Of a stretch of DNA of 21,144 nucleotides, positions 1-7,101 are shown in pieces. A program made the translations under genes and the position numbers. Positions within the stretch are counted from its first letter, which is position 1, and every line of letters begins with the position of its first letter. The notes beneath the pieces were generated by a model, which worked only from the letters and a program-made list of their open reading frames with translations, was not told the origin of the DNA and ran no database searches. Origin of the DNA: a virus; the IMG/VR virus record IMGVR_UViG_3300044980_000023, positions 1 through 21,144 of that record. One strand, given 5' to 3'.

Positions 1-394
1 CCCATACGCGGGGATGATCCGCGACTGGTGGGTTAGGATCGGTCGTGACGATACTTTCCCGCAAGGACGCTCGAATCGCCACGCACTCAATCCACGGTGA
101 AAGACTGCCGACAACAAGTGTTGGGCCGGCAGGCGGCGATTCATTGATGGACGCGGCGACTGCTTCCCATGCCCCCGGATAATCCGGTGGTGCGTCCGGA
201 TGTTCAAGCATCCACTTGAAAAGTTCCCGAGTCCACATCAAGCGCGGCTCATGGCATCCATCGCGGTCAATATCACAGCCGCTCGTCATGGTCAGCCGTT
301 CCACGACTCCCGACGGAAATTGACCAGCCTCAATCTCGTGCGTCTTCCCGCACGCCGAACACGGCCGGGCGATTTTTTCGAGGATCGATCTCAT
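1..394 (-). CDS. DUF268/methyltransferase-like protein, N-terminal part (cut by window edge)
   Basis: The ATG at 392-394 overlaps the connector stop as ATGA, and the frame stays open to base 1, giving 131 residues of a longer protein. Residues 11-47 contain scattered Cys and a C-x2-C (CSAC), suggesting a small zinc-binding element. Residues 92-131 read LVVGSLSPWIECVAIRAS then VTTDPNPPVADHPRV, which resembles the opening of DUF268/SAM-dependent methyltransferase-like proteins (VGS-x2-PWxE, then VTT-x-D/E). The family call is a suggestion from this short stretch. The missing C-terminal part would decide it. Confidence 0.5.
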   Translation of the reverse strand, partial: MRSILEKIARPCSACGKTHEIEAGQFPSGVVERLTMTSGCDIDRDGCHEPRLMWTRELFKWMLEHPDAPPDYPGAWEAVAASINESPPAGPTLVVGSLSPWIECVAIRASLRESIVTTDPNPPVADHPRVW

Positions 395-1314
395 ACCATT
401 CTCGCCCCAACATCCCGATATTCCGCAAGCAAGTCCATCGCGCCTTGCGGGATGATCCGGATCTTATCGTTGAGCGTGTAATTGTAGTCCAACGCGCCTT
501 CCGACTTCAGCGCTGGATTTATGCGGCCGGTGCCCCAGATCGCCACGCACGTTAGCAGGCACGCTTCCTGCACCGCGTCGGGGACTTCGTTGAATCCGCC
601 CTGCCAGTCGCACCGGATATTCTGCTCGCCTGGCGGGAACCGCCCCCAGACGATCCCCTTCGGCGCGTCCAGTCTCCAGCCGTTACTAACCGTGAATTGC
701 GATATGCCGTCATAGAACAAGCCAGGGCCGCCGAACGGAGCATATTCGAGGTACTGGATCAGGCCGGCGCCAGGACCGTATAGGGTCTCATAGGCTCCTT
801 CGCTCGGCTGAAAATCGGCGCTCGCATTGTTCGCGTATCCCACGGTCGGCGTGGCCAGCCATCCGTTGCCGAGTGCGTTGACCGCATTGGCGACTGTCTG
901 CACGGTCGGGTAACTGCCCCACACGATCGATGAGTTCCACGCTTCAACGCCGCTGGCGACCGTGAAGAGGACGAGCCCGATTGCCGTTGTCCGCACGGTT
1001 GCCCGCGAGTATGTTGTCGTATTCGTGTTCTGGATTTGCAGAACAATCGTCGGCCGTGCCGCGAGACGGGTGATTTCCTGGATCGGGATTTCCGTGAGGT
1101 AGAAGACGTCGAACGGATATAGGCCACCGTCGAAAACCTTGGAGTAAAAGTTGCTGTTGAAGTTCCGCCGGCAATATCGCCTGATTTTGTTCGAGGCCGC
1201 CTTGATGATGTCATTCAACTGCCCGGCCGGAAGGTTCGCGAGAAACTGATTGGTCTGCGCGTAGTTCGGCGCGATGAGCGGCGGGATGGGATTTAGGATG
1301 ACTGGCGCGCTCAT
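391..1314 (-). CDS. gp6-like head-tail connector protein with large insertion
   Basis: A 307-residue protein, about two to three times the length of typical gp6-type connectors. The N-terminal part (NDIIKAASNKIRRYCRRNF at 34-52, then VFYLTEIPIQEITRL) and C-terminal part (VPDAVQEACLLTCVAIWGTGRI, then IIPQGAMDLLAEYR) match the two halves of the connector fold that closes the portal and links it to the tail. Between residues about 90 and 230 is an inserted beta-rich domain (RATVRTTAIGLVLFTVASG, VNALGNGWLATPTVGYA). Start and stop both overlap neighbours as ATGA. Confidence 0.8.
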   Translation of the reverse strand: MSAPVILNPIPPLIAPNYAQTNQFLANLPAGQLNDIIKAASNKIRRYCRRNFNSNFYSKVFDGGLYPFDVFYLTEIPIQEITRLAARPTIVLQIQNTNTTTYSRATVRTTAIGLVLFTVASGVEAWNSSIVWGSYPTVQTVANAVNALGNGWLATPTVGYANNASADFQPSEGAYETLYGPGAGLIQYLEYAPFGGPGLFYDGISQFTVSNGWRLDAPKGIVWGRFPPGEQNIRCDWQGGFNEVPDAVQEACLLTCVAIWGTGRINPALKSEGALDYNYTLNDKIRIIPQGAMDLLAEYRDVGARMV

Positions 1315-1565
1315 TTTTTCGATTCGGCCAGGACTTGGCGGAGGCGCATTTCAGCGGCCTTGAGATTCTTCGTCGCTTCGATTGCGGCTCTGTCCTGCTG
1401 CTGGAAAATCGCGGCGGCGGATTCTTGAGCATTGCTGGCATCGCCGAGTTCGATCTGCGCTTTCATGTCCACCTCAAGTGCCCGCTGATATTGGGCCAGC
1501 GCCGATTCGACCGATTCATTGATCGGAGTTTCCGGCGTCGGCGCTTTCTTCGGTTCTTTCGCCAT
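1311..1565 (-). CDS. small coiled-coil protein
   Basis: An 84-residue protein with a basic, Pro-rich N-terminus (MAKEPKKAPTPETP) and a charged Ala/Glu/Gln/Lys helix from about residue 15 to 80 with heptad-like hydrophobic spacing, typical of a coiled coil. It sits three bases after the preceding gene and overlaps the connector start as ATGA. Plausibly a small structural or assembly factor for the neck. Not recognised. Confidence 0.6.
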   Translation of the reverse strand: MAKEPKKAPTPETPINESVESALAQYQRALEVDMKAQIELGDASNAQESAAAIFQQQDRAAIEATKNLKAAEMRLRQVLAESKK

Positions 1566-1568
1566 GCT

Positions 1569-2126
1569 TCACTTCGTTCGTGTTTCGCCGGAGCGGATCA
1601 TCTTGTCGGCGGGAGGCCCTTTTGTGGATTTCGCTGGCGGCACATCGGGATAAATTCGATCGACGATCCTCTTGATGAGTTCCTCTTGGCCATCGCGCGT
1701 CACGGCGTTTTTTTCTAACGCTTCGCGCTTCTGTGCCGCCTCCAGGTCGGCCATGTTGCTCACGCCGTACTTCTCGAATTGGTGGGCCAAGGCATTCCGG
1801 ATTGAATGTTTCAAATGCGGCGATCCATTCCCTTCCCAATCTGCGGCGGAAATCGGGAACGTGTCGCCGGGTTGCGCGAGCGATCCGCCAACATAATCGC
1901 TCAGTGTTACGCCCGGCAGAACCGTTGAATTGCAGGATGCGTGCGCGGCCATAGCCGATTGCACTTCTCCTGTCGTTGCGAACGGCTTCAACCCCATCGT
2001 CTCCGCCGGGCCTCCGTACAATGATTTCCACGAACCTGAGCGGTCGAAATACTCCGCACCAGCCGCGCCGTGGCGCTTGCCGACGAATCCTGAACCGAAC
2101 GCGATGATCTTAGGGGTTTGGCTCAT
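1569..2126 (-). CDS. hypothetical protein with a capsid-like C-terminal motif
   Basis: The ATG at 2124-2126 is preferred because a GGAGG site lies upstream (though about 15 bases away) and the frame then starts seven bases after the glycosyltransferase stop. A GTG at 2162 would overlap it. The 185-residue product has a Gly/Ser-rich first half (IIAFGSGFVGKRHGAAGAEYFD), then a helical segment (HLKHSIRNALAHQFEKYG, then MADLEAAQKREALEK). Residues 150-162 read LIKRIVDRIYPDV, matching LVKQLVDRIYGDV in the capsid delta domain at nine of 13 positions. The basic, Pro-rich tail suggests flexible binding. No known domain. Confidence 0.6.
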   Translation of the reverse strand: MSQTPKIIAFGSGFVGKRHGAAGAEYFDRSGSWKSLYGGPAETMGLKPFATTGEVQSAMAAHASCNSTVLPGVTLSDYVGGSLAQPGDTFPISAADWEGNGSPHLKHSIRNALAHQFEKYGVSNMADLEAAQKREALEKNAVTRDGQEELIKRIVDRIYPDVPPAKSTKGPPADKMIRSGETRTK

Positions 2127-2133
2127 GCCGATT

Positions 2134-2742
2134 TTATACCGCCTCCCGATGCTTCCCGCCACAGTAATCGTGCCAGATGACGCAATCCGCTGGCTCAGGC
2201 CCGAACTCGCGGCGGATTACCAGATCTTCAACGCCGTTCTTTCGACACATCCAATTGTACGTCTTCGGGAGCCAGAACGGCTTGACCGGCGGTCGATGCT
2301 CTTTCCAAACGGCGTCCAGCGTCTGATCGTCAATCGCCGCCGGATTTGCATGACAGGCCGCGGACCATCGCACGAGAAGTTCTATCGCCGGCGCGGTATA
2401 CCCCCAGTACGAGACGCCGCCTGAATTCAAAAGTTTCGTGCCGTCAAATTGATGATCGGCCATGCACCAGTTGTAAATCGCGAAATCGTGTTCGTTTCGG
2501 CAGAGCAGTGCTGGGAACTTGCGGACGACGCAATCACAATCGAGCCATAGAACCGGTTCCCGCGCATCGAGCAGGTTTTGCAGGATGAACGCGGCCTTCA
2601 TGTTGATCGTGCGGTGCCAGGTCTCCCGGGAAGGCCCTTGTACGATCTTGTTTTTCAGGCCGACGGCTTCGCAGGATGCGCGGAGGCGATCGGCGAGGCG
2701 CGGGTATGCACCATCGGACGTGTAGAAGGAAATGGCGATCAT
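2134..2742 (-). CDS. second glycosyltransferase-like protein (DxD, nucleotide-sugar fold)
   Basis: A 202-residue protein whose ATG directly follows the SPFH stop. N-terminal MIAISFYTSDGAYPRLADRL resembles the first strand and helix of nucleotide-diphospho-sugar transferases. A DxD motif lies at D68-C69-D70 (VLWLDCDCVV). Then NSGGVSYWGYTAPAIELLVRW and DDQTLDAVWK follow, typical of this fold. The final residues GKHREAV are basic. It likely transfers a sugar to an acceptor unknown from sequence. Together with the epimerase and first glycosyltransferase it forms a compact sugar cassette. Confidence 0.68.
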   Translation of the reverse strand: MIAISFYTSDGAYPRLADRLRASCEAVGLKNKIVQGPSRETWHRTINMKAAFILQNLLDAREPVLWLDCDCVVRKFPALLCRNEHDFAIYNWCMADHQFDGTKLLNSGGVSYWGYTAPAIELLVRWSAACHANPAAIDDQTLDAVWKEHRPPVKPFWLPKTYNWMCRKNGVEDLVIRREFGPEPADCVIWHDYCGGKHREAV

Positions 2743-3279
2743 TTAATACCGCTGGTTGGTCTGCCCGGGCGTGATGTTCTCATGGCCCGATGTGCACCAT
2801 GATCCGCCGTTAATCAGCCGATAGGTCTTCACCTCTACGTCCTCGACGAACTTAACGAATTCAATTTCTACACCGGTTTCACCGGTGAAGTATTTCCTCA
2901 GATTGGCAAGGCTGACATCCGCATCACGCGACGCAGCGATTTCCCCTTGAGCTTTCGATATGACGATTTGGCTCGGTGCGCCAAATCTCGACATCGCCTT
3001 GAGCGGATCGGAAATCCTGAATCCGAGCGTAGAGGAAATATACCGCGTGCAATTCTTCGTGCTGCCGGCGACCGTTACGGGCGGCGTGGTCTCGATCCGC
3101 AGTCGCGTGTTTACGAAAGTAATCGTGTCAACGAACGGGATCCGAAAATGGAATCCAGGCGAAAGAGTGCGAGCATGTTTCCCGAAGCGGATGCGCACAC
3201 CAATTTCCCACGGTGGAATCGTCACCCAGAACTTCCACGAATCGAGAATCCGGGAAATCCATACGATGAATTCGTTCAT
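2743..3279 (-). CDS. SPFH/band-7 (stomatin-prohibitin-like) protein
   Basis: A 178-residue protein coupled by ATGA to the upstream glycosyltransferase. An N-terminal amphipathic or membrane-associated segment (FIVWISRILDSWKFWVTI) precedes a band-7 core: IPPWEIGVRIRFGKHARTLSPGFHFRIPFVD at 21-51, TRLRIETTPPVTV at 58-70, and YISSTLGFRISDPLKAM at 80-96. SPFH proteins form ring scaffolds on membranes; phage versions are rare. The protein lacks the long C-terminal coiled coil of full stomatins and ends in a short Gly/Asn/Gln tail. The next gene starts directly after its TAA. Domain call from motif pattern. Confidence 0.72.
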   Translation of the reverse strand: MNEFIVWISRILDSWKFWVTIPPWEIGVRIRFGKHARTLSPGFHFRIPFVDTITFVNTRLRIETTPPVTVAGSTKNCTRYISSTLGFRISDPLKAMSRFGAPSQIVISKAQGEIAASRDADVSLANLRKYFTGETGVEIEFVKFVEDVEVKTYRLINGGSWCTSGHENITPGQTNQRY

Positions 3280-4013
3280 TTCTTACCGATCCACGCCTTT
3301 CCATCGCGAATTTCTTCGGGGATTCCATTGGCCGCGAAGTCAGCCTCGGATTGGTATCTGGCCTTGAAATCCGGTCCTGGCCATGTCCGCACCCACTCCA
3401 TGTGCGCCACCGGGACTTTCATCGCGATGAATAGGGAGTTGCCAACTGATTCAAACATACGCCAAAAATTCATATCCGCAGGTACGTGGCCGTCATGCCA
3501 TTCCCCGTTTTTGTCCGGCTTGGCATAAAACCACGGCTTCGGCATCCTCCTGAGTGCGTCCACCCGAATCAGCGTCAGGCCGAAATGGGCAGAGACGACG
3601 CGGACCAGTTCATCGCTGAACATATGGCCCGGCACGACATTCGGAAGCGTGCCCGTCACCGGATCGCGTACGGCGGCTAGGACTTCATTGCAGTTGCGTC
3701 TGACTTGTAGGGCCGCGATTGCATCGGCGCGGTCGTAGGACCGCATCAGGGCGTAGAGCCGCGCGACATCTTCGACGCGGTGGGGGGTGTCGTAATCGAC
3801 CGTCAGGACGAATTCAGCCCCGGCGTCGCGAGCTTCTTCCATGCAACCCGTGAGGCTCTCGGACCAATACGCGGAAGTGTTTCGCCGCATTTTGATGCCC
3901 AGGATTCCAGCAACCTCGATTGCGTTGAAGGCTATCTCCGTCGGCATCAGGCGCGGCAGGGAGAAAACGCCAATCACCTTCCTCCCAATATCCGAGAAAT
4001 CCACGTCAGGCAT
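3276..4013 (-). CDS. glycosyltransferase (GT-A, DxD)
   Basis: A 245-residue cytosolic protein, eight bases after the epimerase with an AAAGGA ribosome site in the gap. It shows a GT-A pattern: an N-terminal nucleotide-binding half (KVIGVFSLPRLMP ... ECMEE-like helix), the DxD-type D73-Y74-D75 in FVLTVDYDTPH, then HFGLTLIRVDALRRMPKPWF at 143-162 and a C-terminal acceptor region with HVPADMNFWRMFESVGNSLFIA. Coupling to the epimerase suggests it uses a GDP-sugar, but the donor cannot be read. The stop overlaps the SPFH gene as ATGA. Confidence 0.72.
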   Translation of the reverse strand: MPDVDFSDIGRKVIGVFSLPRLMPTEIAFNAIEVAGILGIKMRRNTSAYWSESLTGCMEEARDAGAEFVLTVDYDTPHRVEDVARLYALMRSYDRADAIAALQVRRNCNEVLAAVRDPVTGTLPNVVPGHMFSDELVRVVSAHFGLTLIRVDALRRMPKPWFYAKPDKNGEWHDGHVPADMNFWRMFESVGNSLFIAMKVPVAHMEWVRTWPGPDFKARYQSEADFAANGIPEEIRDGKAWIGKK

Positions 4014-4021
4014 TATTTCCT

Positions 4022-5008
4022 TTAGACCGGCCTCGGGTATTGCCCTACCATCTGGTCGTAGATCCAGCGGTAGGTTTTCTCCATGCCGTCGCGAAGTTTC
4101 GTGGCCGGTTCCCAGTTTAGCAACTGGCGTACGAGCGTGTTGTCGCTGTTTCGGCCATTCACGCCTTTGGGCGCGTCGAGATTGTAGCGCCGCTTCAACT
4201 TGACGCCCGCGATTTCCTCAACGATGTCTGCCAGGCGGTTGATGCTGACGCCCTCGCTTGAGCCGAGATTGAGCGGATCGCGGATATCGCCGGCCATCAT
4301 CAGGTCGATTCCCTTGATGCAATCGTCGATGAACATGAACGAACGGGTTTGCTCGCCATCGCCCCATATTTCAAGATAGGTTTCGCCCGACAACTTGGCA
4401 TGGATGATCTTGCGGCACATGGCGGCGGGGGCCTTTTCGCGGCCGCCGTGAAAAGTTCCGCACGGCCCGTAGACGTTGTGTAACCGCGCGACACATGTCT
4501 CGACACCTCCATCCTCGCGATAATGACGGCACATTCTTTCACTGAACAGCTTTTCCCAGCCGTACCCATCTTCAGGCATCGCGGGATAGGCGTCGGATTC
4601 TTTCAGGGCGACATAGATTGACTTGGCGGCCTGTTTGTCGGCATTGTATACGCATGCCGATGACGCGAAGAAGAAATGTTCCACACCGCACTGACCGGCC
4701 GCGATCAGCAGGTGAGTGTTAATCAGGACGTTGAGCATGCACGCGGCCTTGTTTGTTTCGATGAAGCCGATGCCGCCCATGTCGCAGGCAAGATTGTAAA
4801 CCGTATCCGTACCAGATACGACGGAAAACGCTACTTCCCTGCGACTCAGATCGGCCACGAGATTTTCGGCATCGGGATATACTTGCTGCCAATCCTTGAG
4901 CGGCTTGATGTCCACCGCACGGACAGCGTGGCCCTTGCGAAGCAAATCGCCCACGAGGTGGCCTCCGATGAAGCCGCCGGCACCGCATACAAGAGTCTTG
5001 GATTGCAT
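4022..5008 (-). CDS. GDP-mannose 3,5-epimerase-like NAD-dependent sugar epimerase
   Basis: A 328-residue short-chain epimerase/dehydratase. The NAD-binding GAGGFIGG is at residues 9-16. The sequence tracks plant-type GDP-mannose 3,5-epimerase closely: ACDMGGIGFI at 74-83, SSACVY with C119, KESDAYPAMPEDGYGWEKL with Y149 and K153, GPCGTFHGGREKAPAAMCRK with K192, DGEQTRSFMFIDDC, and GRNSDN with R286. Spacing of Cys, Tyr/Lys and the second Lys agrees with the known catalytic set. The enzyme would convert GDP-D-mannose to GDP-L-galactose or GDP-L-gulose. The family is clear at motif level; the exact substrate is inferred. A much longer open frame reaching 5584 is an upstream artefact overlapping the accessory gene. 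Confidence 0.88.
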   Translation of the reverse strand: MQSKTLVCGAGGFIGGHLVGDLLRKGHAVRAVDIKPLKDWQQVYPDAENLVADLSRREVAFSVVSGTDTVYNLACDMGGIGFIETNKAACMLNVLINTHLLIAAGQCGVEHFFFASSACVYNADKQAAKSIYVALKESDAYPAMPEDGYGWEKLFSERMCRHYREDGGVETCVARLHNVYGPCGTFHGGREKAPAAMCRKIIHAKLSGETYLEIWGDGEQTRSFMFIDDCIKGIDLMMAGDIRDPLNLGSSEGVSINRLADIVEEIAGVKLKRRYNLDAPKGVNGRNSDNTLVRQLLNWEPATKLRDGMEKTYRWIYDQMVGQYPRPV

Positions 5009-5014
5009 TGCAGG

Positions 5015-5049
5015 AAAATCCGGAGCGCCCAATTTCTGGACGCGCCGGA
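5015..5049 (-). terminator. terminator-like hairpin in front of the epimerase gene
   Basis: In the 56-base gap after the accessory structural gene, the transcribed strand has a 12-position stem (ten Watson-Crick pairs, one G-T, one mismatch) around a 7-base loop at 5031-5037, followed at once by TTTTCC. It lies six bases before the epimerase ATG and no standard ribosome site is visible there. It could be an intrinsic terminator or attenuator separating head genes from the sugar island, or a hairpin that controls epimerase translation. Confidence 0.5.
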
Positions 5050-5064
5050 GTTGAAGCGCCGAGC

Positions 5065-5562
5065 CTAGTAGTCGTTGGGCGACACGCCAGCGCCGACAAT
5101 TTGCGATGCCAGAGATCCGGTCGTCGGACCCGCCCCGACAATCGGGGGAGTCAACTGAGGATCGCCCAGCACCACCATATTGCCGTACGTCTCGGCCGCC
5201 GCCGTCGTCCCACTGGTGGTGAACGTCAACGCGAATTCGACCCAGGAAAATCCGTTGTTCGCGTCGAATGACTGCGAATTCACGTTGATGACGGCGGCCT
5301 GGTTCGACGCCGTGATGGCCGTCGATAGCGTGATGGGATTCTGCATTGCCTTCGCGCCGGCTCCAGTGCTGCTCGTCGCCTGCTGCACCGTCGCGGTGAT
5401 CGATTCTCCGGAGCCGACAACCCCGACGGTGATGATTGCCTGAAAACGCTTGTAGTATCCCGCATTGATCCATCCGGTATTCGCCGAACTTGACGAATGG
5501 GTCGCGGGATAAAGAACGCCGATCAGCACTTGATCGTCGCTCAATGCTGTGTATCCAGCCAT
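5065..5562 (-). CDS. probable capsid-associated structural protein (165 aa)
   Basis: A 165-residue beta-rich protein directly after the capsid gene, preceded by an AAGAGGT ribosome site. It has the pattern MAGYTALSDDQVLIGVLYPAT, GYYKRFQAIITVGVVGSGESI, VQQATSSTGAGAKAM, then AVINVNSQSFDANNGFSWVEFALTF. This recurs in phage proteins encoded just after HK97 capsid genes, whose role is often given as decoration or simply hypothetical. No catalytic motif or Cys. A decoration, head-accessory or small spike role fits the fold pattern and position. The family link is recalled rather than tested. Confidence 0.65.
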   Translation of the reverse strand: MAGYTALSDDQVLIGVLYPATHSSSSANTGWINAGYYKRFQAIITVGVVGSGESITATVQQATSSTGAGAKAMQNPITLSTAITASNQAAVINVNSQSFDANNGFSWVEFALTFTTSGTTAAAETYGNMVVLGDPQLTPPIVGAGPTTGSLASQIVGAGVSPNDY

Positions 5563-5581
5563 GATGAAACCTCTTTCGTGT

Positions 5582-5605
5582 CAATCGCCTTGCGGCGCGT
5601 GATTG
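5582..5605 (-). other. small GNRA-type hairpin between capsid and accessory gene
   Basis: On the transcribed strand CGCC-GCAA-GGCG forms a four-pair stem with a GCAA tetraloop. Four more pairs (CAAT/ATTG) form outside it across a four-base bulge. No T-run follows, so it is not a terminator. It lies in the 67-base gap 5563-5629 upstream of an AAGAGGT ribosome site. Confidence 0.3.
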
Positions 5606-5629
5606 TTTTGATTCCGTCGAACCAGTTCC

Positions 5630-6913
5630 TTAGCTCACGTTCGTGTTGAGCACGACGCACGGGCTGTACTTCAGGCTCGTCGATTTCGCACCGCTCAAGG
5701 TCGTGTCGCGCCACGGCCGGCCGTCCATGCGGAAAGTGGTCCGGTACGCGATTTCGTCCGTGAGGAAATAAATGTGAATCGACATCGCCCGAGCCATCCC
5801 GGTCGACTTGTAGCCGATGACGTAGGATTTCGCATCCCACTTGATGATGTCGCCTTGGTTGCCGAGCGGCTGACAGTTGATGAGCGGCATGACGCGGGTG
5901 CCGAGCAAGTTCGGCGGTCCCTTCACATCGCCCATCGTGCCGGGAGCGAAGTACAGGTATCGCCCGTTGGCGTCCTGCAACTGGAGCAACTGCGGATTCA
6001 CGTCGCGCTTGCTGATGAGCCAAACGCTGCGATCCTGGTTGCCGTCAAATGCCGAATCCATCGCGATGACATCCGGAGTCTGAACTTCCAAGCCGGCGGT
6101 TCTGGTCACGACAACCGTTGACGGATGGGAGACGATCCCAGTCGGCTGCCCGGCACCCGTGCCGTTGATGATCGCATCGTTGATCTTGTAGGTCATCGCC
6201 TCCGCTGTCAGGAAGTTGATAATCGACTCAATCGCAATGCCGTCCTCCATCAATTCGCTCGTCACCGGCGTCAGCACGGTCAGTTTGTTGAGCGTCAATT
6301 GCGGCTGACGATAGGCCGGCTTGCTCGTCGAGATCTGTGCGCCTTCACCCTCCCAATAGGCCGTTACGCCGAACTGGCCCTGCTGGATGTAGTTCAGGGC
6401 CGGGAGCTTCATGCTGTTTGATTCCATTGGAATCGTGAAGCATGAATTGAAAAGCGACTGCTGGCTGATGATGTCGTTGTAAATCGACGTCGCATACTGC
6501 ACCGGCGTAGCATATCCGCCGTCGGCGTCGATGTTTTCCGATGCCCCGTTGGCCTTGAGTCGGCGTGTCAATCGCTCGTCGCGCTCGCCGGTGCGGGCCT
6601 TGCGGACAGCGATGTAGAATTCGCCGGAGGACTTGAACCCGTCCGTTGGATCGGCCAGGTTGTTGTCCGGATTGACTACGAGGTCCGGGCGCTTGCCGGT
6701 CGCCTTGAATTGGACGTCGCCGTAAATGCGATCGACAAGTTGCTTGACGAGCCGATCGCGGAGTTCGGCCGCCTTCTGGACCACCTTTTCGTCCGGCTTG
6801 TGCTCAACGCCGAATCCGCCTTTGATGACGAAATCCGCAACGTTGTCCTCAAGCGCGGTAGTCGAGTCCGGCGCGTGTTCGCCGTACTGCTTGGAAAATT
6901 TGATTGTCTTCAT
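5630..6913 (-). CDS. HK97-fold major capsid protein
   Basis: The ATG at 6911-6913 is chosen for its CAAGGACT ribosome site and gives 427 residues; an upstream start at 6994 lacks support. Residues 1-115 are a charged helical delta-type domain (AAELRDRLVKQLVDRIYGDV). Residue 130 onward begins the mature fold with DADGGYATPVQYATSIYNDI, followed by the beta-hinge and spine (MKLPALNYIQQGQFGVTAYW), E-loop-like and P-domain segments, AEAMTYKINDAIINGTGAGQPTGI near 270, and the A-domain end with FRMDGRPWRDTTL. Several hundred copies form the icosahedral shell; the delta domain is removed by the protease encoded upstream. The precise cleavage site cannot be read. Confidence 0.95.
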   Translation of the reverse strand: MKTIKFSKQYGEHAPDSTTALEDNVADFVIKGGFGVEHKPDEKVVQKAAELRDRLVKQLVDRIYGDVQFKATGKRPDLVVNPDNNLADPTDGFKSSGEFYIAVRKARTGERDERLTRRLKANGASENIDADGGYATPVQYATSIYNDIISQQSLFNSCFTIPMESNSMKLPALNYIQQGQFGVTAYWEGEGAQISTSKPAYRQPQLTLNKLTVLTPVTSELMEDGIAIESIINFLTAEAMTYKINDAIINGTGAGQPTGIVSHPSTVVVTRTAGLEVQTPDVIAMDSAFDGNQDRSVWLISKRDVNPQLLQLQDANGRYLYFAPGTMGDVKGPPNLLGTRVMPLINCQPLGNQGDIIKWDAKSYVIGYKSTGMARAMSIHIYFLTDEIAYRTTFRMDGRPWRDTTLSGAKSTSLKYSPCVVLNTNVS

Positions 6914-6929
6914 GGGATGAGAGTCCTTG

Positions 6930-6948
6930 AAAAAACGCTTTGCGCTTT
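6930..6948 (-). other. weak hairpin with T6 run just before the capsid ribosome site
   Basis: On the transcribed strand AAAGCGC-AAA-GCGTTTT forms a 7-pair stem (one G-T pair) merging into six T residues, ending a few bases before the capsid AAGGA site. It looks like a short attenuator or terminator but the GC core is only three pairs. Either a leader element or chance. Confidence 0.3.
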
Positions 6949-7060
6949 CCCTGAACTCACCATCTCCACCGATCTTGCGTCCTACTTTCTCCACCGTTGC
7001 CGGCTAAAAGCTCCAGACGATCGGCTGACGTGTCCATCAAGGTACGGTCGCTGATTCGCG

Positions 7061-7076
7061 TTGCGGCTCGCCGCAA
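7061..7076 (-). other. perfect 6-bp hairpin between tRNA-like element and capsid gene
   Basis: TTGCGG/CCGCAA stem around a 4-base loop, 25 bases downstream of the tRNA-like element on the transcribed strand. No T-run follows, so it is not a classic terminator. It could be a processing or stability element. The rest of 6949-7101 shows no gene, no clear -10/-35 pair and no repeat. Confidence 0.4.
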
Positions 7077-7101
7077 TTCACGAATGAGATTTTCTGCAAG
7101 A

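Noticed and set aside
5009-5584. 5' extension of the epimerase frame to 5584 (520-codon reading frame)
   Set aside because: The first 190 residues overlap the accessory structural gene in another frame and read as low-quality His/Arg/Gly sequence. The Rossmann motif begins right after the ATG at 5006-5008.
5582-5605. GCAA-loop hairpin as a terminator after the capsid gene
   Set aside because: No T-run follows on the transcribed strand and a strong ribosome site for the next gene is directly downstream.
6914-6994. Upstream in-frame start giving a 454-residue capsid protein
   Set aside because: The extra 27 residues have no ribosome site and the region contains a hairpin with a T-run. The ATG at 6911-6913 has a good CAAGGA site.
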